DNA from: an uncultured Prolixibacteraceae bacterium
Lineage (GTDB): Bacteria; Bacteroidota; Bacteroidia; Bacteroidales; Prolixibacteraceae
Reading direction: 5' to 3'
NCBI GenBank assembly: GCA_903865775.1
Contig: CAIPKZ010000120.1
Location: forward strand, 1 to 43,857
DNA length: 43,857 nt
The notes beneath the pieces are model-generated. The model did no database searches and was not told the origin of the DNA. It was given only the letters and a program-made list of their open reading frames with translations. Made by a program: the position numbers and the translations under genes. The first letter of the stretch is position 1. Each line of letters begins with the position of its first letter. This document shows positions 1 to 7,369 of the stretch, piece after piece.

Positions 1-28
1 CTGTTTTCATTTTTTCCTTGCATTATGC

Positions 29-154
29 TGGAAAATATTTGATCATCAAAAATTTTTAGTTTAATCTATGTTGGAAAATATTTTCCACTGACATCGTATT
101 AGTGGAAAATATTCTGTAATTTTGTTTTTCAAACTACTTTTAATGGAAAACATT
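29..154. promoter_or_regulatory. Phased TGGAAAATATT repeats, candidate autoregulatory operator
   Basis: The 11-mer TGGAAAATATT occurs at 29-39, 72-82 and 103-113, and a one-mismatch copy (TGGAAAACATT) at 144-154 overlaps the start codon of the Fic fusion gene. The second copy sits in a perfect 16-bp palindrome at 72-87. Start-to-start spacings are 43, 31 and 41 bases, close to four, three and four helical turns. The copies flank and overlap the TAnnTTTG box at 117-124. The downstream protein has an AbiEi-like winged-helix N-terminus, and AbiEi antitoxins are known to repress their own promoters through repeats, so self-repression is the natural inference. Confidence 0.6.
117..124 (+). promoter_or_regulatory. 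Bacteroidota -7 box for the Fic fusion gene
   Basis: TAATTTTG matches the Bacteroidota -7 consensus TAnnTTTG. It places the transcript start near 130, about a dozen bases before the ATG at 143, which supports that ATG over the TTG at 122 that lies inside the box. No clear -33 element is visible; an operator-like repeat lies at 103-113 just upstream. Confidence 0.55.
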
Positions 155-1615
155 TTACCTATACATCTTCAGGAGGTCATCTTCTCTTCCAGCGATCCAA
201 AGTTAAGCAATCAAATTTCCAGGTTGGAGAAAGCTGGGAAATTAAGGAAGATATCATCACGTATCTATACCCCCAATTTTTCGGATACGCCGGAAACAAT
301 CGTCCGAAGGAACCTCTTTGCCATTTTGGGAAAGTTGTACCCTGGGTCCTTGCTAAGTCATCGGTCGGCACTGGAGTTCCAACCCACATCAGGAGGGCAT
401 ATTTTCCTCACATACACTTACACTAAAAGAATAAGTCTGCCTGGTATTACAATTCGATTTATGGAAGGCCCTGCCAAGATAGAAGGCGATAATCCTTTTT
501 CTGGTGACCTCTACTGTTCACAATTAGAAAGGGCATTGCTGGAAAACCTACAGGTGAGCCGTCAATCTGGTCCCGAATCAAAAACATTGACTCCGCCCGA
601 AATTGAAGACCGGTTGGAGAAAGTTATTCGGGTAAAAGGAGAAGCAGGGTTGAATGAATTGAGGGATAGGGCAAGAGAAGTTTCAGCAATACTGCGTATG
701 GAAAAAGAGTTTGAAAAATTAAACAAACTCATTAGCGCCCTGCTAACCTCACATCCGTCAAAAATATTATCCTCGCCACTGGCGGTGGCAAGGGCATTTG
801 GCAGTCCTTACGACCCGGCCAGATTACCATTATTTGAAAAACTATTTGTTGAATTGAAGCAGCAGGAATTTGTAGACCTACCGGAACAAAACATCAGCAA
901 CCAATCTTTCAGGAATTTTGCCTTTTTTGAAGCTTACTTTTCCAATTATATTGAGGGGACTGAGTTTGAACTGGAGGATGCCAGACGCATCATTGAAACA
1001 AATACTCCAATGCCTTCACGCGATGAAGATTCACATGATGTGCTGGGAACCTACAAGCTTGTAAGCAACAGGATGGAAATGGGTATTGTGCCGACTAGCC
1101 CTGATCAGATGTTGGAAATACTTCTTTACCGTCATCAGGTTCTAATGGGTGCAAGATTATCCAAAAACCCCGGACAGTTTAAAGATAAAAATAACCGGGC
1201 GGGTGAAACCTTTTTTGTTGATCATACATTGGTAAAAGGCACCCTCATTAAAGGATTTGATTTTTACCAGGCACTAGCGCATCCTTTTGCCAAAGCAGCA
1301 TACATCATGTTCATGATTAGTGAAGTGCATCCGTTTTTGGATGGCAACGGGCGAATAGCCAGGGTAATGATGAATGCAGAATTGGTAGCTAAAGGGCAAT
1401 CCAAAATCATCATACCCACAGTTTACCGTAACGACTATATAGGAGTATTAAGAAGATTAAACCGACAACAAGACCCATCTGCTTATATAAGAATGTTACA
1501 ACGTGCTCAGAATTTCAGCACAACCGTAAAAGGTGACGATATGGATCTGATGGAAAAACATTTGGAAGCTTGTAATGCTTTTAAAGAACATGATCAGGCA
1601 AAGTTGAAATATTAG
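143..1615 (+). CDS. AbiEi-like winged-helix / Fic domain fusion protein
   Basis: Predicted Fic AMPylase (transfers AMP from ATP to a protein hydroxyl) of 490 residues. The Fic core motif HPFLDGNGRIAR is intact at about residues 396-407, with the catalytic His first. An inhibitory-helix motif of the form S/TxxxEG (SNYIEG) lies at about 267-272, ahead of the core, as in class II Fic proteins that silence themselves through the Glu. The N-terminal ~190 residues look like an AbiEi-type antitoxin: a winged helix (about 15-50, QISRLEKAGKLRKISSRIY) followed by the AbiEi-like domain with LLSHRSALE. I chose ATG 143 over TTG 122 because the latter lies in the promoter box. The gene is monocistronic as seen and sits beside a tRNA, which suggests an accessory origin. 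A combined toxin/repressor in one chain is inferred; target and activity are unknown. Confidence 0.85.
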   Translation: MENILPIHLQEVIFSSSDPKLSNQISRLEKAGKLRKISSRIYTPNFSDTPETIVRRNLFAILGKLYPGSLLSHRSALEFQPTSGGHIFLTYTYTKRISLPGITIRFMEGPAKIEGDNPFSGDLYCSQLERALLENLQVSRQSGPESKTLTPPEIEDRLEKVIRVKGEAGLNELRDRAREVSAILRMEKEFEKLNKLISALLTSHPSKILSSPLAVARAFGSPYDPARLPLFEKLFVELKQQEFVDLPEQNISNQSFRNFAFFEAYFSNYIEGTEFELEDARRIIETNTPMPSRDEDSHDVLGTYKLVSNRMEMGIVPTSPDQMLEILLYRHQVLMGARLSKNPGQFKDKNNRAGETFFVDHTLVKGTLIKGFDFYQALAHPFAKAAYIMFMISEVHPFLDGNGRIARVMMNAELVAKGQSKIIIPTVYRNDYIGVLRRLNRQQDPSAYIRMLQRAQNFSTTVKGDDMDLMEKHLEACNAFKEHDQAKLKY

Positions 1616-1878
1616 CTACATGAAATTATTGGTGGGTTAAAAGGTAAACCCTGTCTAATTATTCAGGGAATATTCTGATAACCGAAGCTTTACCATGACC
1701 CTGTTATATCCCATTGTCCCAAACTTCAAGAAAGGTGGTGGCAGCTTTAAGCTGCTGTCAAAATAAGTAAATATTACTCGTATAATTTAACCCATGACTG
1801 TTAATCAGATGTGGGATTTTTTATGCAAAATAAATAAATAAATATCCGATGTGGTATGAAAAGTGGTATGAATTTAAC
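1616..1878. other. Gene-free spacer with tRNA-Asn-like fragment and a direct repeat
   Basis: No credible reading frame. Visible items: GACTGTTAATCAGA at 1796-1809, identical to the anticodon loop and 3' half-stem of a typical tRNA-Asn(GTT) as I remember it, with CCCA/TGGG arms at 1791-1794 and 1812-1815 followed by T6, so it could also act as a weak terminator for the Fic gene; a short palindrome GCAGCTTTAAGCTGC at 1741-1755; and two copies of GTGGTATGAA at 1851-1860 and 1863-1872. The stretch lies between an accessory-type gene and the 3' end of a tRNA and could be an integration scar. Confidence 0.35.
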
Positions 1879-1917
1879 AAAAAAACCGCTGAATATGTTG
1901 ATATTCAGCGGTTTTAA
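1879..1917 (-). terminator. Intrinsic terminator after tRNA-Leu
   Basis: CCGCTGAATAT (1886-1896), loop GTTG, ATATTCAGCGG (1901-1911): a perfect 11-bp stem. On the minus strand it is followed by a run of T, 19 bases past the tRNA 3' end, so it ends the tRNA transcript. A shorter T run follows on the plus strand too, so it may act in both directions. Confidence 0.85.
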
Positions 1918-1929
1918 TTTTCCTGAAAG

Positions 1930-2013
1930 TGCCCAGAACAAGACTCGAACTTGCACACCCTTGCGAGCACCAGCCCCTCAAGCTGGCGTGTCTACCAATT
2001 TCACCATCTGGGC
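1930..2013 (-). tRNA. tRNA-Leu (anticodon GAG)
   Basis: Minus-strand cloverleaf of 84 bases. The acceptor arms GCCCAGA (2013-2007) and TCTGGGC (1937-1931) pair fully, with discriminator A at 1930. The anticodon stem CCAGC/GCTGG encloses loop TTGAGGG, with anticodon GAG complementary to 1977-1979. A long variable arm (GCTCGCAAGGGTGTGC region) marks a class II tRNA, and the T-arm contains GTTCGAGTC. CCA is not encoded. The anticodon GAG reads CUC and CUU leucine codons. The gene stands alone, with a terminator close behind and no other tRNA nearby. Confidence 0.95.
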
Positions 2014-2091
2014 ATTGATTTTGTGTGTGCAAAACTATAAAAATTCTTAATACTGGCTCATGGTTCAGAAGAAATTAATTAAAAGATATTC

Positions 2092-2099
2092 TAACTTTG
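2092..2099 (+). promoter_or_regulatory. Bacteroidota -7 box before the small secreted protein
   Basis: TAACTTTG matches TAnnTTTG and lies 14 bases before the ATG at 2113, giving a very short leader, or about 30 bases if the ATG at 2137 is used. No convincing -33 element. Confidence 0.45.
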
Positions 2100-2112
2100 A
2101 TAAGTTTAATAA

Positions 2113-2802
2113 ATGTCAATCCGTTCAATCAAAAAAATGATAAGAATTACTTTCAGAAAACAAATATTTATCCTGGTATTGATCTGCTTCAACCTTTCAT
2201 TTTGTTTTGGTCAAATAAAATCGCCGGAAGTAACTCATTATCTTTTCCCGGAATTCACCAAAGGCGTTGTTTTGATGAAAACTGGAATTCGGAATGAAGC
2301 TGACTTAAACTACAACTCGCTGACGGAAGAAATGATTTTTGATACCAGAGGAACGAAACTGGCTCTTGGTCAACTGGAATTGATTGATACTGTTTATATT
2401 CTTGACCGAAAATTTATTCCGAAGGAGAATATCTTTTTCGAACTCATTTATAAATCGAAGTATTTGCTGTATGCTGTCAATAAATGCAAATTAATAGACC
2501 CAGGTAAACCTGCTGGCTATGGAGGTACTTCCCAAACTTCTGCTATTACTACCTTTTCCAGATATTTTGCCGGAGGACGGGCTTATGAAATGAAATTGCC
2601 GGAAGGATTACAAACGCAATCGTCAGTTAATTACTGGATAGATGTAGATGGGAAGTTGAATAAGTTTTTGTCTATACGTCAGTTGTCTAAACTGTTAATT
2701 GGAAAAGAAAATGTATTGAAAGCTTATACAAAGAAACACGAGGTGGAATACGATGATCAGAAATCTATTGTTGACTTACTTAAATATGTGGAAAAGAATT
2801 AG
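2113..2802 (+). CDS. Secreted protein of unknown function
   Basis: 229 residues; I do not recognise the family. A signal peptide is clear: basic residues (RITFRKQ), a hydrophobic core (IFILVLICFNLSF) and a cleavage-like CFGQ end near residue 33. An in-frame ATG at 2137 would give a more compact signal peptide and may be the true start. The mature part is mixed alpha/beta and hydrophilic with no further membrane segment. It contains YKSKYLLYAVNKCKL and a glycine-rich GYGGTSQTSA turn near the middle, and ends in a charged helix. It stands alone, divergent from tRNA-Leu and convergent with the DUF6155 gene. Periplasmic or surface location is inferred. Confidence 0.7.
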   Translation: MSIRSIKKMIRITFRKQIFILVLICFNLSFCFGQIKSPEVTHYLFPEFTKGVVLMKTGIRNEADLNYNSLTEEMIFDTRGTKLALGQLELIDTVYILDRKFIPKENIFFELIYKSKYLLYAVNKCKLIDPGKPAGYGGTSQTSAITTFSRYFAGGRAYEMKLPEGLQTQSSVNYWIDVDGKLNKFLSIRQLSKLLIGKENVLKAYTKKHEVEYDDQKSIVDLLKYVEKN

Positions 2803-2865
2803 TTCTGGTTTGGCTGTTTCGATGGGAAGTTAACTCGTAATTCGTATTGTATTTCAACGTTTTAC

Positions 2866-3381
2866 TTACTGAATGTACATGTCAGCAAGATCTTCAAAGG
2901 CCTGACGGTTTGGCCACTGCTGATCACATGCATCACCTGCAATTTTTTCGATTCTTCCTTTAAACTCAGTAACTATCCCTTTTTCCGAAAAAAATCGCAA
3001 TGCTTCCTCGAAAGATTTGTACATACTGGTGAAGAAGGATTCCTGTCGAATTATGTGTTCACCGGAAAATGTCTGGGCAATCTCGATATTGAAAAGCATC
3101 ACATCGGCGAGTAACGAAGCGTCAGCATCAAGCAAAATAAGCTTTTTAATCCATTTCTGTGCAACCGACCTTCTCATTTTAGCTTTACGACTTGTAACCG
3201 GATAGTACTCTTTGCTGATTTGAAACCTGCATTGTTCCATCAACTCGTTTTCCCTTGGATTAAACGCAAAATCGTAATATTCCTTGACTTCTTTAAAACG
3301 GTTGTAAACATCAACGATTTGATCTTCCAACTGTTCTTTGGTTAAATCTTTTAGGTATTTCCGGAGTTCGCGTTTGCTCAT
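2866..3381 (-). CDS. DUF6155 family protein
   Basis: 171 residues, beginning MSKRELRKYLKDLTKEQLEDQI, then YNRFKEVKEYYDFAFNP and FQISKEYYP, the pattern I associate with the Bacteroidota DUF6155 family. It is a soluble, mostly helical protein with no signal peptide or membrane segment; no catalytic motif is visible. The start lies 18 bases after the yebC stop on the same strand, so the two genes are very probably one transcript. The family has no assigned role; linkage to a YebC-type protein hints at a translation- or regulation-related function, but this is only context. Confidence 0.75.
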   Translation of the reverse strand: MSKRELRKYLKDLTKEQLEDQIVDVYNRFKEVKEYYDFAFNPRENELMEQCRFQISKEYYPVTSRKAKMRRSVAQKWIKKLILLDADASLLADVMLFNIEIAQTFSGEHIIRQESFFTSMYKSFEEALRFFSEKGIVTEFKGRIEKIAGDACDQQWPNRQAFEDLADMYIQ

Positions 3382-3399
3382 TGCTTAGTCTGAGATGAA

Positions 3400-4110
3400 T
3401 CAGGCGATATTGTGGAAAACCGATTGTATATCGTCGTCATCCTCCAGTTTATCGATCAGTTTTTCAATGTCAACAAGTTGTTCTTCAGTAAATTCAACCG
3501 GAGAATTCGGAATTCGTTGCAAGTCTGCTTTTGTGACTTCAATTTTCAGATTTTCGAGTGCAACCGACATTAATCCGAAATTGGTGTAGTCGGCATAACA
3601 ATAGATGATTCCTTCATTTTCCTCAATTTCTTCCAATCCTGCGTCAATGAGTTCCAATTCCAGATCTTCAATATTCATCCCGTCTTTCTTAATGAATTCG
3701 AATACCGCTTTACGCGAAAACATGAACTCGAGCGAACCGGTGGGTACAATAATACCATTTGCTTTGTTGAAATGCATTTTAACATTGGCTACGGTGCGGG
3801 TAGGATTGTCTGTGGCACATTCCGTAAAAATCAAAACTCCATGAGGACCTTTGCCTTCATAATTGATTTCAATGAAATTCACAGCATCTTTACCTGCAGC
3901 TCTTTTGATGGCAGCATCAATGTTGTCTTTTGGCATATTCTGAGCCTTCGCGTTTTGAATTGCGGTGCGAAGCTTGGAATTCATATCGGGATCCGGAACT
4001 CCTTCGCGGGCAGCAACAGTTATCGCTTTGCCTAATTTTGGAAATATACGAGACATTTTATCCCAACGTTTTTCTTTCGATGCTTTTCGGTATTCGTACG
4101 CCCTTCCCAT
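3400..4110 (-). CDS. YebC/PmpR (TACO1) family protein
   Basis: 236 residues, matching the usual length of about 240. Diagnostic blocks are the N-terminal basic segment [45 protein letters not shown] at about 53-73, and the middle domain with [27 protein letters not shown]. The C-terminal third is acidic ([22 protein letters not shown]). Family members are described as transcriptional regulators and more recently as ribosome-associated factors for difficult peptide stretches; which applies here cannot be told. First gene of a two-gene unit with DUF6155 and preceded by a TAnnTTTG box. The long opening [18 protein letters not shown] is normal for Bacteroidota members. Confidence 0.92.
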   Translation of the reverse strand: MGRAYEYRKASKEKRWDKMSRIFPKLGKAITVAAREGVPDPDMNSKLRTAIQNAKAQNMPKDNIDAAIKRAAGKDAVNFIEINYEGKGPHGVLIFTECATDNPTRTVANVKMHFNKANGIIVPTGSLEFMFSRKAVFEFIKKDGMNIEDLELELIDAGLEEIEENEGIIYCYADYTNFGLMSVALENLKIEVTKADLQRIPNSPVEFTEEQLVDIEKLIDKLEDDDDIQSVFHNIA

Positions 4111-4158
4111 AGAACCTGTTTTTAATTTCTGGTGATATCAGCTTGATTTTTAACGGCA

Positions 4159-4166
4159 CAAAAATA
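4159..4166 (-). promoter_or_regulatory. Bacteroidota -7 box for yebC-DUF6155
   Basis: The minus strand reads TATTTTTG, matching TAnnTTTG, about 48 bases upstream of the yebC ATG. No clear -33 element at the usual distance. Confidence 0.45.
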
Positions 4167-4301
4167 CAAATATCAATCCTTTTTCCCGAAGGAATATTTA
4201 AAATAAATGCAATATATGACGGATGTTTTTTCCTGCTTGCGTTTATTCAGATAATAAGTTCATTAACAGCATTTCAAAAGATTTAGTTGACAAAGTTTTA
4301 G

Positions 4302-4309
4302 TACTTTTG
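4302..4309 (+). promoter_or_regulatory. Bacteroidota -7 box for the DEAD-box helicase gene
   Basis: TACTTTTG matches TAnnTTTG. A start near 4316 gives an unusually long leader of about 145 bases before the ATG at 4460, which contains two hairpins. Confidence 0.5.
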
Positions 4310-4321
4310 CGAATCTTGTTA

Positions 4322-4385
4322 GAAGTCGAAATCAATTACTGAAGGATTTCAACTTCGATTTCATCAATTATTATATTGATCGAAA
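4322..4385 (+). promoter_or_regulatory. Tandem hairpins in the helicase 5' leader
   Basis: Hairpin 1 pairs 4322-4333 (GAAGTCGAAATC) with 4345-4356 (GATTTCAACTTC), 11 of 12 positions. Hairpin 2 pairs 4359-4368 (TTTCATCAAT) with 4375-4385 (ATTGAT, bulged C, GAAA). A further GTTGAAATC follows at 4388-4396 and could compete with hairpin 1's left arm for the GATTTCAAC strand, so the leader can form alternative structures. Long structured leaders are typical of cold-inducible RNA helicase genes; the regulatory role here is inferred. Confidence 0.45.
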
Positions 4386-4459
4386 CAGTTGAAATCGGCA
4401 ATTGTTATATTAGGAAGTGAGATTCGGGGCAGGCAATAAATAAATACAGACAGGCACTT

Positions 4460-5698
4460 ATGAGATTTGATGAATTTGGATTAGACGATAAAATACTGGA
4501 AGCCATTTCGTACATGGGATACGAAAAAGCTTCTGAAATACAAGAGCTTACAATTCCTGCAATATTGGACGGACATGATATCATGGCTTGCGCACAAACG
4601 GGTACCGGAAAAACCGCAGCATTCATGTTGCCTATACTTGACCATTTGGCTGCAGAAGACAATCACGATTTAAGTACGCTGGTAATAGTTCCTACCCGTG
4701 AACTTGCCATACAAATCAATCAGCAAATACAAGGATTTGCCTATTTCCTGAATATCAATTCGGTAACTGTTTATGGTGGTCGCGATGGTTCTGACTGGGA
4801 TGCCGAGAGCAAGGCACTGACAAAAGGCACCAACATCATCGTAGCTACTCCAGGAAAATTGATTTCACATTTGAATTTGGGGTATGTTCAATTTGATAAG
4901 ATTAAACATTTGGTTCTGGATGAAGCAGACCGGATGCTGGATATTGGTTTTTATGATGACCTGATGCGTATTTTGAGTTATGTTCCGGATGAACGGCAAA
5001 CCTTGATGTTTTCGGCTACCATGCCGCAAAAAATAAGGGAGCTGGCATCTAAAATGCTGAAGAATCCGGTAGAATTCAGTACCGCAATTTCAAAACCTGC
5101 CGAAGGTGTTTTACAGGCTGCATACGTTGTACACGAGAATCAGAAAATTCCTGTAATCAACAGTCTGATAACCAATAAACCTGATCTGGATAGCATTTTG
5201 GTATTTAGTTCGACCAAGCGAAAGGTTACCGATATTGTAAAAAGCCTGAGAAAAGCTGGAAATTCGGTGGAAGGAATTTCATCTGATCTGGAACAAAAGG
5301 AGCGTGAAGATGTGTTGATGCGTTTTAGATCCAGGAGAACCCGCATTTTGGTGGCAACCGATGTGTTAAGCCGTGGAATTGATATCAAGGATATTAACCT
5401 GATCATCAATTTCGATGTTCCCGGTTCTGCTGAAGATTACGTCCACCGTGTCGGTAGAACTGCCCGTGCCGATAAAACAGGTATTGCCATCAGCTTTATT
5501 AACGAGCAGGATATGGAGAAATTCGACCGTATTGAAAAGCTCATCGAAATGGAAGTCTTAAAAATTCCGGTACCTCCGGAAATAGGAGAAGGACCGGTTT
5601 ATAAAGTCCGTCCACAACGAAAAGGCGGTCGCCCTCAGGGGAAAAGAAATTATTCTTCAGGTGGAAAACCAAACCGTGGAAGTTCTGATTCCCGATAG
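4460..5698 (+). CDS. DEAD-box ATP-dependent RNA helicase
   Basis: 412 residues. All core motifs are visible: Q-motif region FGLDDKILEAISYMGYEKASEIQ, Walker A AQTGTGKT (about 45-52), PTRELA, TPGK (TPGR variant), DEAD (154-157), SAT (185-187), and HRVGRTAR (about 329-336). After the second RecA domain there is only a short basic tail rich in Gly, Lys, Arg and Ser (about 375-412), as in RhlE/CsdA-like Bacteroidota helicases. It unwinds RNA duplexes, for example in ribosome assembly or cold-shock mRNA remodelling; the exact subfamily is not certain. Monocistronic, with a ~145-base structured leader. Confidence 0.95.
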   Translation: MRFDEFGLDDKILEAISYMGYEKASEIQELTIPAILDGHDIMACAQTGTGKTAAFMLPILDHLAAEDNHDLSTLVIVPTRELAIQINQQIQGFAYFLNINSVTVYGGRDGSDWDAESKALTKGTNIIVATPGKLISHLNLGYVQFDKIKHLVLDEADRMLDIGFYDDLMRILSYVPDERQTLMFSATMPQKIRELASKMLKNPVEFSTAISKPAEGVLQAAYVVHENQKIPVINSLITNKPDLDSILVFSSTKRKVTDIVKSLRKAGNSVEGISSDLEQKEREDVLMRFRSRRTRILVATDVLSRGIDIKDINLIINFDVPGSAEDYVHRVGRTARADKTGIAISFINEQDMEKFDRIEKLIEMEVLKIPVPPEIGEGPVYKVRPQRKGGRPQGKRNYSSGGKPNRGSSDSR

Positions 5699-5776
5699 AA
5701 AGCCTTAGGCTGTCAACATTTTGTCTGTTTAGATTGTCTATGTTCTACACTTTTGGTTTTTAATTGAGACAATACC

Positions 5777-7036
5777 ATGCTTTCCTTCATTAAAAATATT
5801 GATAACAAAAATCATAAACCAACATTTGGGGCATTAAAAATTCTCAAATATATTGGTCCTGGTTTGTTGGTAACGGTTGGTTTCATTGATCCGGGGAATT
5901 GGGCCTCGAACATAGCCGCCGGTGCCGATTTTGGCTTTACCTTGCTTTGGATGGTCACATTATCGACCATCATGCTTATTATTCTCCAGCATAATGTGGC
6001 ACATTTGGGTATTGCCACAGGTTTATGCTTATCCGAAGCAGCCACAATGCACACTCCACCCTGGGTTTCCCGCACCATTCTTGGATCAGCCATGGTGGCT
6101 TCGGTTTCCACATCGCTGGCCGAAATTCTTGGAGGTGCAATCGCTTTACAAATGCTTTTCGGAATCCCGATTCCTGTTGCAGCTGTTATTGTAGTTATTT
6201 TTGTGGGTATCATGTTGTTTACCAATTCATATGCCCTCATCGAAAAAATAATCATCGCTTTTGTTTCAATTATTGGCCTTTCTTTTCTCTATGAGCTTAG
6301 CCTGGTTCACATTGATTGGATGCAGGCAGGAATTTCCTGGGTTGTGCCATCAATTCCTGAAGGTTCAATCCTGATCGTTATGAGTGTTTTGGGTGCTGTG
6401 GTCATGCCACACAACCTTTTTTTGCACTCCGAGATTATTCAGAGCCGGCAGTGGAACCTGGAAAATGATGAAGTCATAAAAAAGCAGCTTGATTATGAAT
6501 TCGTTGATACCCTGGTTTCGATGTTGATCGGTTGGGCGATCAATAGTGCAATGATCATTCTGGCTGCGGCAACATTTCATTCAACTGGTGCAAAAGTTGA
6601 TGAACTGCAGCAGGCACAGTCGATGTTGGGACCGCTTCTTGGAAATCATGCCGGAGTTGTTTTCGCCATTGCCTTACTCTTCGCCGGAATTGCCAGTTCC
6701 ATTACATCAGGGATGGCTGGTGGAAGTATTTTTTCGGGTTTATTCAGTGAACCTTATGACATAAAAGATAACCACAGCCGGCTGGGAATCGCTTTGTCGC
6801 TGATTACTGCTTTGGCACTAATTTTTGTTATCAATAACCCGTTTAAAGCGCTAATCATTTCGCAGATGATTTTGAGCATTCAACTTCCTTTTACAATCTT
6901 TTTGCAGATTTACCTGACTTCCTCTCAAAAAGTGATGGGAAAGTATGTCAATGCCAAATCTACCACCGTAATCATGCTTCTGGTTGGAGCCATCGTAACC
7001 TTCCTGAATATCTTACTTTTCATTAGTTTCTTCTGA
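5777..7036 (+). CDS. Nramp family divalent metal ion transporter
   Basis: 419 residues, about 11 membrane helices. The two metal-site signatures are intact: DPGN at residues 38-41 in TM1 (GFIDPGNWASN) and MPHN at 210-213 in TM6 (AVVMPHNLFLHS). These carry the Asp, Asn and Met ligands that favour Mn2+ and Fe2+ over Mg2+ or Ca2+, so proton-coupled Mn/Fe import across the inner membrane is the likely role. A polar loop (about 220-235, QWNLENDEVIKKQ) follows TM6. Monocistronic, with a terminator at 7070-7104. No MntR- or Fur-type regulator gene is adjacent, and no known metal-box sequence is obvious upstream. Confidence 0.93.
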   Translation: MLSFIKNIDNKNHKPTFGALKILKYIGPGLLVTVGFIDPGNWASNIAAGADFGFTLLWMVTLSTIMLIILQHNVAHLGIATGLCLSEAATMHTPPWVSRTILGSAMVASVSTSLAEILGGAIALQMLFGIPIPVAAVIVVIFVGIMLFTNSYALIEKIIIAFVSIIGLSFLYELSLVHIDWMQAGISWVVPSIPEGSILIVMSVLGAVVMPHNLFLHSEIIQSRQWNLENDEVIKKQLDYEFVDTLVSMLIGWAINSAMIILAAATFHSTGAKVDELQQAQSMLGPLLGNHAGVVFAIALLFAGIASSITSGMAGGSIFSGLFSEPYDIKDNHSRLGIALSLITALALIFVINNPFKALIISQMILSIQLPFTIFLQIYLTSSQKVMGKYVNAKSTTVIMLLVGAIVTFLNILLFISFF

Positions 7037-7069
7037 AGCCAGTAAAATCTGACATCCTGATTTGTTTTT

Positions 7070-7104
7070 ACAGATAATTTTTGAGTGGTTTTTATCTGTT
7101 TTTA
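7070..7104 (+). terminator. Intrinsic terminator after the Nramp gene
   Basis: ACAGATAA (7070-7077) pairs with TTATCTGT (7092-7099), 14-base loop, followed by a T run. 34 bases past the stop codon. Confidence 0.65.
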
Positions 7105-7210
7105 CATGAATACGGCTGATTTTATAGTCTTTTCAGGTAAGGATATTTTGTTAATAACTTCGAAAAATCATCGTTTGATATTCTCTGAATCCCTCTGATA
7201 TTCATAAAAA

Positions 7211-7238
7211 ATTGATATAAACAATTGTTCATATCAAT
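7211..7238. promoter_or_regulatory. 28-bp near-perfect palindrome, candidate operator
   Basis: The left half ATTGATATAAACAA is the reverse complement of the right half except for one pair (A7219 against C7230), so 26 of 28 positions are symmetric. It is not followed by a T run on either strand, which argues against a terminator. It lies 34 bases upstream of a weak promoter-like TTGG-16-TACTTGG (7252-7278) that would serve the RNA-like region downstream. A dimeric regulator binding site is inferred. Confidence 0.5.
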
Positions 7239-7369
7239 GAATAATACTGAGTTGGTTTAAACCTTGAAAAATACTTGGCAGATATGCTTCTGATGGAGTA
7301 TCTTTATTTCATCAGACGAGCGATAAAAAACTGCTCTGAAGAAATGGAGAAGGAGAAAAGTTTTTAACC

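Noticed and set aside
122-142. TTG at 122 as the Fic start
   Set aside because: It lies inside the -7 promoter box at 117-124; ATG 143 fits the predicted transcript start.
1741-1755. Palindrome GCAGCTTTAAGCTGC as a terminator
   Set aside because: No T run follows on either strand and the odd centre leaves a tight loop.
1856-2050. 64-codon plus-strand frame
   Set aside because: It runs through the terminator and antisense to tRNA-Leu.
7285-7368. 27-codon plus-strand frame starting ATGCTTCTGATGGAG
   Set aside because: Too short and without family resemblance; could be a leader peptide of the RNA-like locus but nothing supports translation.
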